The position numbers and the translations under genes are program-made. Of a stretch of 5,071 nucleotides of DNA, positions 1 to 5,071 are shown piece by piece. Below the pieces are notes generated by a model. That model made no database searches. It saw only the letters and a list, made by a program, of their open reading frames with translations, and was not told the origin of the DNA. The stretch is from Burkholderiaceae bacterium (GTDB lineage: Bacteria > Pseudomonadota > Gammaproteobacteria > Burkholderiales > Burkholderiaceae), in contig JASLEM010000494.1 in NCBI GenBank assembly GCA_030151165.1, positions 1 through 5,071 on the forward strand. The letters run 5' to 3'. Each line of letters begins with the position of its first letter. Position 1 is the first letter of the stretch.

Positions 1-186
1 GAGCACCACGACTTCGGCGCGATCGACTGGAGCGAGTTCTGGCAGGTCGTCAACGGCGACGGCCCGTGCAACAAGGAGCGCCTCGCGGAGCGCGTCGATG
101 CGTGGAACGACGGCGAGTGGGTGCGCGAGGCCGCGCTGGCGCATGCGCGCAAGACCGCCGCCCGCGCCGAGAAGCAAGCCGCCTGA
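1..186 (+). CDS. paaA: PaaA, phenylacetyl-CoA 1,2-epoxidase catalytic subunit (3' end only)
   Basis: The open frame enters from the left edge and gives the last 61 residues of a protein ending in KTAARAEKQAA before TGA. The segment DWSEFWQVVNGDGPCNKER, followed by a basic, Ala-rich tail, matches the C-terminus of PaaA as I know the family. PaaA is the diiron oxygenase subunit of the PaaABCE complex in the cytoplasm, which inserts one oxygen atom from O2 into the ring of phenylacetyl-CoA to give the 1,2-epoxide. The metal-binding Glu/His helices lie upstream of this window and cannot be checked. The gene is followed after 17 bases by paaB, which carries its own good ribosome binding site. Identification rests on this C-terminal fragment plus the unmistakable paaBCDE order downstream. 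Confidence 0.93.
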   Translation, partial: EHHDFGAIDWSEFWQVVNGDGPCNKERLAERVDAWNDGEWVREAALAHARKTAARAEKQAA

Positions 187-188
187 AC

Positions 189-193
189 AGGAG
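189..193 (+). promoter_or_regulatory. Ribosome binding site of paaB
   Basis: AGGAG lies 10 bases before the ATG at 204, in the short gap after the paaA stop. It is the best Shine-Dalgarno match in the window and settles the paaB start at 204. A longer frame open to 66 exists only because of the high GC content and overlaps paaA. Confidence 0.8.
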
Positions 194-203
194 AGCCCGA
201 CCC

Positions 204-527
204 ATGACCGCATCCAAGACCGACATCGCCAACGCACAAGCCCAGGCCCACGAGTGGCCGCTGTGGGAGGTGTTCGTGCGCCCCAAGGCCGGCCTCGACC
301 ACAAGCATTGCGGCAGCCTGCATGCCGCCGACTCGAAGATGGCGCTGCAGCTCGCGCGCGAGGTCTACACGCGCCGCCAGGAAGGCATCAGCGTGTGGAT
401 CGTGCGCTCCGACCAGATCGTCGCCTCCGACCCGGCCGACAAGGCGATGCTGTTCGATCCGATGGAGGACAAGGTCTACCGCCATCCGACGTTCTACGAA
501 CTGCCGCCCGAAGTCGGGCACATGTGA
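204..527 (+). CDS. paaB: PaaB, phenylacetyl-CoA 1,2-epoxidase subunit
   Basis: This encodes 107 residues, a little longer than the roughly 95-residue E. coli PaaB because of a short polar N-terminus (about residues 1-17). The conserved core starts at WPLWEVFVRPKAGLDHKHCG and continues through HAADSKMALQLAREVYTRR, then VWIVRS and a C-terminal YELPPEVGHM. All of these are hallmarks of the small PaaB family. PaaB has no known catalytic site; in the epoxidase it acts as a structural bridge that joins PaaA-PaaC units. The start at ATG 204 is supported by AGGAG upstream and by the position of the conserved core. The stop overlaps a possible GTG start of paaC (GTGA at 524-527), suggesting translational coupling. 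Cytoplasmic. Confidence 0.95.
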   Translation: MTASKTDIANAQAQAHEWPLWEVFVRPKAGLDHKHCGSLHAADSKMALQLAREVYTRRQEGISVWIVRSDQIVASDPADKAMLFDPMEDKVYRHPTFYELPPEVGHM

Positions 528-535
528 GCGGCGCC

Positions 536-1375
536 ATGACGACCCTGCAGAGCCTGCCCACGTCGGCGTCGACATCGTCGAACGCCGCGTCGACCACCAC
601 CGAGTCGATCTCGATCTCGCCGACCGCCGCCCAGATCTACCTGCTGCGCATCGGCGACACCGCGCTGATCCACGCGCAACGCCTCGCCGAATGGAGCGGC
701 CACGCGCCGATCCTCGAGGAGGACATCGCGCTGACCAACCTCGCGCTCGACCTCGTCGGCCAGGCGCGCGCGCTGCTGACGCATGTCGGCGCGCAGGCGG
801 GCTTCGACGAGGACCAGCTCGCGTTCCTGCGCAACGAGCGCGACTTCCGCAACATGACGCTGGTCGAGCTGCCGGGCCGCCGGGCCGGGCGCGACTTCGC
901 CGACGTCGTGCTGCGCAACTTCCTGCTGTCCGCGTGGTTCAACGTGCTGTGGGCGAAGCTCGAGGCGTCGGGCGACACCGAGATCGCCGCCGTCGCCGGC
1001 AAGGCCGTGAAGGAGTCGCGCTACCACGTCGCGCACGCCGCCGACTGGGTCGTGCGCCTGGGCGACGGCACCGACGAATCCGCGAAGCGCGCGAAGCAGG
1101 CCGTCGACCGCCTGTGGCCGTACACCGCCGAACTGTTCGAGACCGACGCCGTCGACACCGACGCGCACGCCGCGGGTCTCGGCCCGACGCGCGCCTCGCT
1201 GCAGGCCGAATGGCGCGCGATCGTCGAGCCCGTGTTCGCCGAGGCCGGCCTCGCGCTGCCGGCCCTCGGCGCGTTCCGCTCGACCGGTTCGCGCGGCGTG
1301 CACAGCGAGCACTTCGGCTACCTGCTCGCCGAGATGCAGACGCTGCAGCGCAGCTTCCCGGGCGGCGTGTGGTGA
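536..1375 (+). CDS. paaC: PaaC, phenylacetyl-CoA 1,2-epoxidase structural subunit
   Basis: This encodes 279 residues from ATG 536. The core from about residue 33 (QIYLLRIGDTALIHAQRLAEW) to the end resembles E. coli PaaC (about 248 residues) along its length: LEEDIALTNLALDLVGQAR (residues 60-78), KESRYHVAHAADWVVRLGDGT (from 159), and the C-terminal SEHFGYLLAEMQTLQRSFPG (257-276). PaaC has the same ferritin-like helical fold as PaaA, pairs with it and supports the catalytic subunit; it is not the catalytic diiron protein. The odd part is residues 2-30, where 17 of 29 are Ser or Thr, an extension absent from the E. coli protein. An in-frame GTG at 524, overlapping the paaB stop as GTGA, is an alternative start that would add four residues. 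Neither start has a strong ribosome binding site, so translation may be coupled to paaB. Confidence 0.94.
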   Translation: MTTLQSLPTSASTSSNAASTTTESISISPTAAQIYLLRIGDTALIHAQRLAEWSGHAPILEEDIALTNLALDLVGQARALLTHVGAQAGFDEDQLAFLRNERDFRNMTLVELPGRRAGRDFADVVLRNFLLSAWFNVLWAKLEASGDTEIAAVAGKAVKESRYHVAHAADWVVRLGDGTDESAKRAKQAVDRLWPYTAELFETDAVDTDAHAAGLGPTRASLQAEWRAIVEPVFAEAGLALPALGAFRSTGSRGVHSEHFGYLLAEMQTLQRSFPGGVW

Positions 1376-1377
1376 GC

Positions 1378-1905
1378 ATGGGCCACGCGCACGACTCGTC
1401 GGCCGCGCGACGCGTCCACGACGCGTGGCGCGTGCTGCACGACGTGCTCGACCCCGAGGTGCCGGCGATCTCGGTGACCGATCTCGGCATCGTGCGCGAC
1501 GTGATCGCGCACGGCGACGGGCTCGAGGTCGTCGTGACGCCGACGTATTCCGGCTGCCCCGCGACCGAGGTGATCTCGGAAGCCATCCAGCAGGCGATCG
1601 ACGCCGCCGGCCTCGGGCCCGCGCGCGTGACGCAGCGGCGCGCGCCCGCGTGGACGACCGACTGGATCACGCCCGAGGGCCGCGAGAAGCTGCGCGCCTA
1701 CGGCATCGCGCCGCCGGGCGCCTGCACCACGGCCGCGGGCGGCGGCAACGTCGCGCCGATCCGGTTGATGGCGCGCGGCGTCGACTGCCCGCGCTGCGGC
1801 AGCGCGCAGACGGAGCGCCTCGCGGCGTTCGGATCGACGGCGTGCAAGTCGCTCTACCGCTGCATCGCCTGCCGCGAGCCGTTCGAACATTTCAAGCCGA
1901 TCTAA
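1378..1905 (+). CDS. paaD: PaaD, metal/iron-sulfur maturation factor of the epoxidase
   Basis: This encodes 175 residues from ATG 1378. The N-terminal half is a DUF59/MIP18-like domain: VLHDVLDPEVPAISVTDLGI at residues 19-38 and the PTYSGCPATEV motif with Cys60 at 55-65. The C-terminal part carries a probable metal-binding set of cysteines: CPRCG at 137-141, then Cys156, Cys162 and Cys165, ending FEHFKPI. This two-domain layout is typical of PaaD (about 165 residues in E. coli). PaaD is needed for phenylacetate growth but is not part of the purified epoxidase; by its family it is thought to assist Fe-S or metal centre assembly, most likely for PaaE or PaaA. An in-frame GTG at 1372 overlaps the paaC stop as GTGA and is a possible alternative start adding two residues. 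No clear ribosome binding site is visible, so coupling to paaC is likely. Confidence 0.94.
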   Translation: MGHAHDSSAARRVHDAWRVLHDVLDPEVPAISVTDLGIVRDVIAHGDGLEVVVTPTYSGCPATEVISEAIQQAIDAAGLGPARVTQRRAPAWTTDWITPEGREKLRAYGIAPPGACTTAAGGGNVAPIRLMARGVDCPRCGSAQTERLAAFGSTACKSLYRCIACREPFEHFKPI

Positions 1906-1917
1906 CCAGACACTCCG

Positions 1918-3015
1918 ATGGCCGACAACCACTTCCATCCGCTGCGCGTGCGCGCCATCCGCCCCGAGACCGACGAGGCGATGGTCGTCTCGTTCGACAT
2001 CCCCGCGGAGCTCGGCGAGCACTTCCGCTTCACGCAGGGCCAGTACCTGACGCTGCGCCGCGTCATCGGCGGCGAGGACGTGCGCCGCTCGTACTCGATC
2101 TGCGCGGGGCTCGACGACGGCGAGCTGCGCGTGGGCGTGCGGCGCGTGCGCGGCGGGCGCTTCTCGAACTGGCTCGCGGAGAACCTGCAGCCCGGCGACA
2201 CGATCGACGTGATGCCGCCGCAGGGCCGCTTCTTCGTGCCGATCGAGGCCGGCGCGGCGCGCAACTACCTCGGCGTGGCAGGTGGCAGCGGCATCACGCC
2301 GGTGCTCTCGATCATGAAGACGGTGCTGGCGCGCGAGCCGGGCAGCCGCTTCACGCTGGTCTACGGCAACCGCCGCGCCGCGTCGACGATGTTCAAGGAA
2401 GAACTGGAAGACTTGAAGAACCGATACGTCACCCGGGTATCGCTGCATCACGTGTTTTCCGAAGAGCGCGTCGACTCGCCGCTGAACCAGGGCGTGCTCG
2501 ATCGCGCCAAGCTCGGCGAATTCCTCGGCCACCTGATCGCGGCCGACCGCATCGACCACGCGTTCATCTGCGGCCCGTTCATGATGAACGACGAGGCCGA
2601 GGCCGCGCTGCTCGCCGCGAACGTGCCGCAGGAGCGCATCCACGTCGAGCGCTTCGGCGTGCCGATCCCGGCCGATACGGGCATGGGTGTCCAGGCGGCG
2701 CCGGTGCAGTCGCCCGCGCCGGGCGACGCGGCGGACTGCAAGCTGACCGTCGTGCGCGACGGCATGACGCACGCGATCGACTACCGCGAGAGCGACGTCA
2801 ACCTGCTCGACGCCTGCGCCAACGCGGGGCTGGACGTGCCGTACTCGTGCAAGTCCGGCGTCTGCGGCACCTGCCGCGCGCACCTCGACTCGGGCGACGT
2901 CCGCATGGCGCGCAACTACGCGCTCGAGAAGCGCGACCTCGAGGCCGGCTTCATCCTCACCTGCCAGGCGCATCCGACGACGTCGGAAGTGCGCATCTCC
3001 TTCGACCACCGCTGA
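1918..3015 (+). CDS. paaE: PaaE, phenylacetyl-CoA 1,2-epoxidase reductase subunit
   Basis: This encodes 365 residues, close to the 356 of E. coli PaaE. The domain order is clear. An FAD-binding ferredoxin-reductase domain carries RSYS at residues 57-60. An NAD(P)-binding domain has the GGSGITP loop at 122-128 and CGPFMMNDEAE from 218. After a short Pro/Ala-rich linker (about 255-272) comes a C-terminal plant-type [2Fe-2S] ferredoxin domain with Cys311, Cys316, Cys319 and Cys349 (C-x4-C-x2-C-x29-C). All expected cofactor residues are present. The protein passes electrons from NADPH through FAD and the iron-sulfur cluster to the PaaA diiron centre, in the cytoplasm. The gene starts 12 bases after paaD with no obvious Shine-Dalgarno sequence. 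Its stop shares one base with the start of the regulator gene. A short stretch within the NAD domain uses atypical codons (see findings). Confidence 0.96.
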   Translation: MADNHFHPLRVRAIRPETDEAMVVSFDIPAELGEHFRFTQGQYLTLRRVIGGEDVRRSYSICAGLDDGELRVGVRRVRGGRFSNWLAENLQPGDTIDVMPPQGRFFVPIEAGAARNYLGVAGGSGITPVLSIMKTVLAREPGSRFTLVYGNRRAASTMFKEELEDLKNRYVTRVSLHHVFSEERVDSPLNQGVLDRAKLGEFLGHLIAADRIDHAFICGPFMMNDEAEAALLAANVPQERIHVERFGVPIPADTGMGVQAAPVQSPAPGDAADCKLTVVRDGMTHAIDYRESDVNLLDACANAGLDVPYSCKSGVCGTCRAHLDSGDVRMARNYALEKRDLEAGFILTCQAHPTTSEVRISFDHR

Positions 3016-3665
3016 TGGCCCGCACCCGTTCGGCCGGCTACGACGACCAGCGCGACGCGATCCTCGCGCGCGCCGCGGCGCTGTTCGCGAACCAGGGCTA
3101 CACCGCGACATCGATGAACGAGGTCGCGGCGGCGTGCGGCGTCTCGAAGGCCGGGCTGTACCACTACTACCGCGACAAGCGCGAGCTGCTGTTCCAGATC
3201 ACGGTGGGCCACGTCGCGCGGCTCGAGCAGTTCGTCGCCGAGGTGATGGCCGACGCCGGCAACGCGACGCCCGACGACCGGCTGCGCGCGCTGATCCTGC
3301 GCTTCGTGCGCGAGTACGCGAACGCGCAGAACGAGCACCGCGTGCTGACCGAGGACGTGCGCTTCCTCGACGACGCCGAGCGCGACCAGGTGCAGGCGGC
3401 GCAGCGCCGCGTGGTGGCGGCCTTCGCGGACGCCGTCGGCGCGGTGCGGCCGACGCTCGCGCGCAACGAACTCGACCGGCCGCTGGCCATGCTGCTGTTC
3501 GGCATGATCAACTGGATGTTCACGTGGCTGCGCCCGGACGGCAGCCTGACGCACGAGCAGATGGCGCCGCTCGTGGCCGACCTGTTCTTCGGCGGCCTCG
3601 GCGCGGTGCGCAAGCCCCGCGCCGCCGGCCGCGCGAACGCGCCGATCCCCACATTGACCGACTGA
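3015..3665 (+). CDS. paaR: TetR-family regulator, probable PaaR repressor of the paa genes
   Basis: This encodes 216 residues with a classic TetR N-terminal DNA-binding domain: AILARAAALFANQGYTATSM (residues 15-34), then the helix-turn-helix EVAAACGVSKAGLYHYYRDK (36-55). The rest is a helical ligand-binding domain (LILRFVREYANAQNEHRVL, later MLLFGMINWMFTWLRP) resembling the TetR_C domains of acyl-CoA-responsive regulators. Its ATG overlaps the paaE TGA (TGATG at 3013-3017) and there is no ribosome binding site, so translation probably depends on reinitiation after paaE. In several beta-proteobacteria a TetR protein, PaaR, represses paa genes and is released by phenylacetyl-CoA. Context strongly suggests this is that protein, made from the operon it controls, which would give negative feedback. 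The symbol is inferred from context and family; no operator is visible inside the window. Confidence 0.85.
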   Translation: MARTRSAGYDDQRDAILARAAALFANQGYTATSMNEVAAACGVSKAGLYHYYRDKRELLFQITVGHVARLEQFVAEVMADAGNATPDDRLRALILRFVREYANAQNEHRVLTEDVRFLDDAERDQVQAAQRRVVAAFADAVGAVRPTLARNELDRPLAMLLFGMINWMFTWLRPDGSLTHEQMAPLVADLFFGGLGAVRKPRAAGRANAPIPTLTD

Positions 3666-3666
3666 T

Positions 3667-3671
3667 GGAGA
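3667..3671 (+). promoter_or_regulatory. Ribosome binding site of the substrate-binding protein gene
   Basis: GGAGA lies 7 bases before the ATG at 3679. This spacing favours ATG 3679 over the adjacent in-frame TTG at 3676, which would be only 4 bases away and would merely add one residue. The site sits inside a four-codon reading frame (3665-3679) between the regulator stop and this start. Confidence 0.6.
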
Positions 3672-3678
3672 CCTCTTG

Positions 3679-4839
3679 ATGACCTCGAAGATCCGCCTTC
3701 CGTTCCATGCCCTGATGGCCGCCGTGCTGTGCTTCGTCGCGGGTTCCGCGATGGCCGACATCACCGTCGGCGTCACGCTGTCGGCCACCGGCCCGGCTGC
3801 GTCGCTGGGCATCCCCGAGAAGAACACGATCGCGCTGCTGCCCAGGACCATCGCGGGCCAGAAGGTCAACTGGATCGTGCTCGACGACGGCTCGGACACG
3901 ACGAAGGCCGTGAGCAACACGCGCAAGCTGATCACCGAGGACAAGGCCGACGTGATCGTCGGCTCGACCGTCACGCCGAACTCGCTCGCGATGATCGACG
4001 TCGTCAGCGAGGCGCAGGTGCCGATGATCTCGATGGCCGCGTCGGCCAAGATCGTGGAGCCGATGGACGCGAAGCGCCACTGGGTCTTCAAGACACCGCA
4101 GAACGACATCCAGATGTCGCTCGCGATCGCGTCGCACATGAAGGACCACGGCGTGAAGACGGTCGGCTTCATCGGCTTCGCGGACGCGTACGGCGAAGGC
4201 TGGTACGGCGAGTTCTCGAAGGCCGCGGCGCTCAAGGGCATCACGATCGTCGGCAACGAACGCTACGCGCGCAACGATTCGTCGGTCACCGCGCAGGTGC
4301 TGAAACTGCAGGCGGCGCATCCGGACGCGATCCTCGTCGCCGGCTCCGGCACGCCCGCCGCGCTGCCGCAGATCACGCTGAAGGAGCGCGGCTACACGGG
4401 CCTGATGTACCAGACGCACGGCGTCGCCAACGACGACTTCCTGCGCGTCGGCGGCAAGAACGTCGAGGGCACGTTCCTGCCCGCCGGCCCGGTGCTGGTC
4501 GCGCGCCAGCTGCCGGTCGGCAACGCGGTGCGCACGTCGGCGCTCGAATACGTCACGGCGTATGAGACGGCGTACGGCAAGGGCACCGTCTCGACCTTCG
4601 GCGGCCACGCGTGGGACGCCGGCCACCTGCTGATGGCCGCGATCCCCGTCGCGCTGAAGAAGGCGCAGCCCGGCACGCCCGAGTTCCACGCGGCGTTGCG
4701 CGACGCGCTCGAAAACTCGAAGAACGTCGCGGGCGCGCACGGCATCTTCAACATGTCGGCGACCGACCACCTCGGGCTCGACCAGCGCGCGCGCGTGATG
4801 GTCAAGATCGAGAACGGCACCTGGAAGGTCCAGGAATAA
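3679..4839 (+). CDS. Periplasmic substrate-binding protein of a branched-chain amino acid/aromatic-acid type ABC transporter
   Basis: This encodes 386 residues. Residues 1-26 are a Sec signal peptide: basic start (K4, R6), hydrophobic core ALMAAVLCFVAGS, and a signal peptidase I site AMA|D at 26/27. Cys18 lies within the core without a lipobox, so a soluble periplasmic protein is expected. The mature protein begins ITVGVTLSATGPAASLGIPE, and contains DDGSDTTKAVSNTRKLI, a conserved FADAYGEGW segment (from 167) and AGSGTPAALPQITLKERGY. These are typical of the type I periplasmic binding fold (Peripla_BP_6, LivJ-like). Relatives bind branched-chain amino acids, amides, or aromatic acids such as coumarate and benzoate. 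Its place between the paa regulator and the PaaZ-like gene suggests capture of phenylacetate or a related aromatic acid, but this is inference. No permease or ATPase gene is in the window, and the next gene is enzymatic, so it must borrow a transporter or its partners lie further on. Confidence 0.92.
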   Translation: MTSKIRLPFHALMAAVLCFVAGSAMADITVGVTLSATGPAASLGIPEKNTIALLPRTIAGQKVNWIVLDDGSDTTKAVSNTRKLITEDKADVIVGSTVTPNSLAMIDVVSEAQVPMISMAASAKIVEPMDAKRHWVFKTPQNDIQMSLAIASHMKDHGVKTVGFIGFADAYGEGWYGEFSKAAALKGITIVGNERYARNDSSVTAQVLKLQAAHPDAILVAGSGTPAALPQITLKERGYTGLMYQTHGVANDDFLRVGGKNVEGTFLPAGPVLVARQLPVGNAVRTSALEYVTAYETAYGKGTVSTFGGHAWDAGHLLMAAIPVALKKAQPGTPEFHAALRDALENSKNVAGAHGIFNMSATDHLGLDQRARVMVKIENGTWKVQE

Positions 4840-4915
4840 GCACGACGAACGAGGGCGGACCGCTCACGAGGCGGGCCGTCCCGCACAGCACTGCGCCACG
4901 GCGCCGGGGATTTCC
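4840..4915 (+). other. 76-base intergenic gap with weak inverted repeats
   Basis: This is the longest non-coding stretch in the window. It holds two small GC-rich inverted repeats: GCGG-A-CCGC at 4855-4863 and GCGGG-CCGT-CCCGC at 4871-4884. Neither is followed by a T-run, so a standard intrinsic terminator is not supported. No recognisable -35/-10 pair is seen. A weak GGGGA at 4906-4910, five bases before ATG 4916, may serve as the ribosome binding site for the next gene. The gap could carry a regulatory or processing hairpin, but inverted repeats this short arise easily at this GC content. Confidence 0.4.
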
Positions 4916-5071
4916 ATGACGACCCAACTGCAAAGCTACATCGGCGGCCGCTTCATCGGCGCGCGCCCCGGCGCCGCGCTCGCCAGTGCGATCGACGGCC
5001 GCACCGTCGCCCACGCGCACGCCGACGAACTCGACTTCGGCGAGGCCGTCGACCACGCGCGCCGCGTCGGC
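4916..5071 (+). CDS. paaZ: PaaZ-like aldehyde dehydrogenase / oxepin-CoA hydrolase (5' end only)
   Basis: Only the first 52 residues are present, and the frame runs open off the right edge. They read MTTQLQSYIGGRFIGA, then an IDGRTVAHA segment, then ELDFGEAVDHARRVG. This pattern (Q-x-Y-[IL]-x-G-x-[FW] followed by DG or SGE and LDF-A-x-x-x-AR) is the N-terminus of PaaZ-type aldehyde dehydrogenases. PaaZ is a fusion of an NADP-dependent aldehyde dehydrogenase and a MaoC-like hydratase that hydrolyses oxepin-CoA and oxidises the resulting semialdehyde. Close relatives with similar N-termini include BoxD, the 3,4-dehydroadipyl-CoA semialdehyde dehydrogenase of the benzoyl-CoA box pathway; PaaN-type proteins are another possibility. 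The paa context favours PaaZ. The catalytic Cys/Glu and the hydratase domain lie outside the window. The start is supported by a weak GGGGA five bases upstream. Confidence 0.75.
   Translation, partial: MTTQLQSYIGGRFIGARPGAALASAIDGRTVAHAHADELDFGEAVDHARRVG

Noticed and set aside
494..1312. A 272-codon minus-strand open frame
   Set aside because: It is the shadow of paaC with a biased composition and no family match that I can recognise.
1318..3111. A 597-codon open frame on the minus strand
   Set aside because: It lies opposite paaD and paaE and its product is Arg/Ala/His-rich low-complexity sequence with no recognisable domain. Such antisense frames are expected at this GC content.
3653..3667. 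TTGACCGACTGATGG as a possible PaaR operator half-site
   Set aside because: It resembles part of the ACCGAC-type motif I associate with PaaR, but the inverted second half is missing and it encodes the end of the regulator. Not enough to call an operator.
3676..3681. TTG start for the binding protein three bases upstream of ATG 3679
   Set aside because: The ribosome binding site spacing is too short (4 bases) and ATG is directly adjacent.
3712..3756. Lipoprotein signal (Cys18) in the binding protein
   Set aside because: Residues before Cys18 are A-V-L, not a lipobox, and the Cys is within the hydrophobic core; a standard AMA|D signal peptidase I site follows.
2916..4256. A 446-codon minus-strand open frame
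   Set aside because: It is antisense to the regulator and binding protein genes, both of which have strong family signatures; the minus-strand product shows none.
4871..4884. Intrinsic terminator after the binding protein gene
   Set aside because: The stem is only five base pairs and no T-run follows it.

Overview
The window is a compact, all plus-strand piece of a phenylacetate (paa) catabolic operon. It is very GC-rich, with third codon positions almost all G or C. The protein sequences and gene style suggest a beta-proteobacterium, probably Burkholderiales; this assignment is an inference from sequence character and cannot be fixed to a genus.

Layout: the 3' end of paaA (1-186) is followed by complete paaB (204-527), paaC (536-1375), paaD (1378-1905) and paaE (1918-3015). 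Next come a TetR-family regulator that overlaps paaE by one base (3015-3665), a periplasmic substrate-binding protein of the branched-chain amino acid/aromatic-acid ABC type with a clear signal peptide (3679-4839), a 76-base gap, and the first 52 codons of a PaaZ-like aldehyde dehydrogenase (4916 to the window end). No stretch longer than 76 bases lacks a gene. I see no RNA gene, insertion sequence, CRISPR array or convincing terminator or promoter.

How the genes work together: PaaA, PaaB, PaaC and PaaE form the oxygen-dependent phenylacetyl-CoA 1,2-epoxidase, and PaaD is thought to help mature its iron-sulfur or metal centres. PaaZ acts later, opening the oxepin-CoA ring and oxidising the resulting aldehyde. 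The TetR protein is a good candidate for PaaR, the phenylacetyl-CoA-responsive repressor. The substrate-binding protein probably captures an aromatic acid or related compound for uptake, but its permease and ATPase partners are not in this window. The tight spacing, with overlapping or nearly touching stops and starts, indicates one transcript whose promoter lies upstream of the window.

This is mostly a known pathway. The least ordinary points are the lone transporter binding protein inside the operon, a Ser/Thr-rich N-terminal extension on PaaC, and a tandem TGATG arrangement between the regulator and the binding protein. I did not find evidence for a wholly new system.
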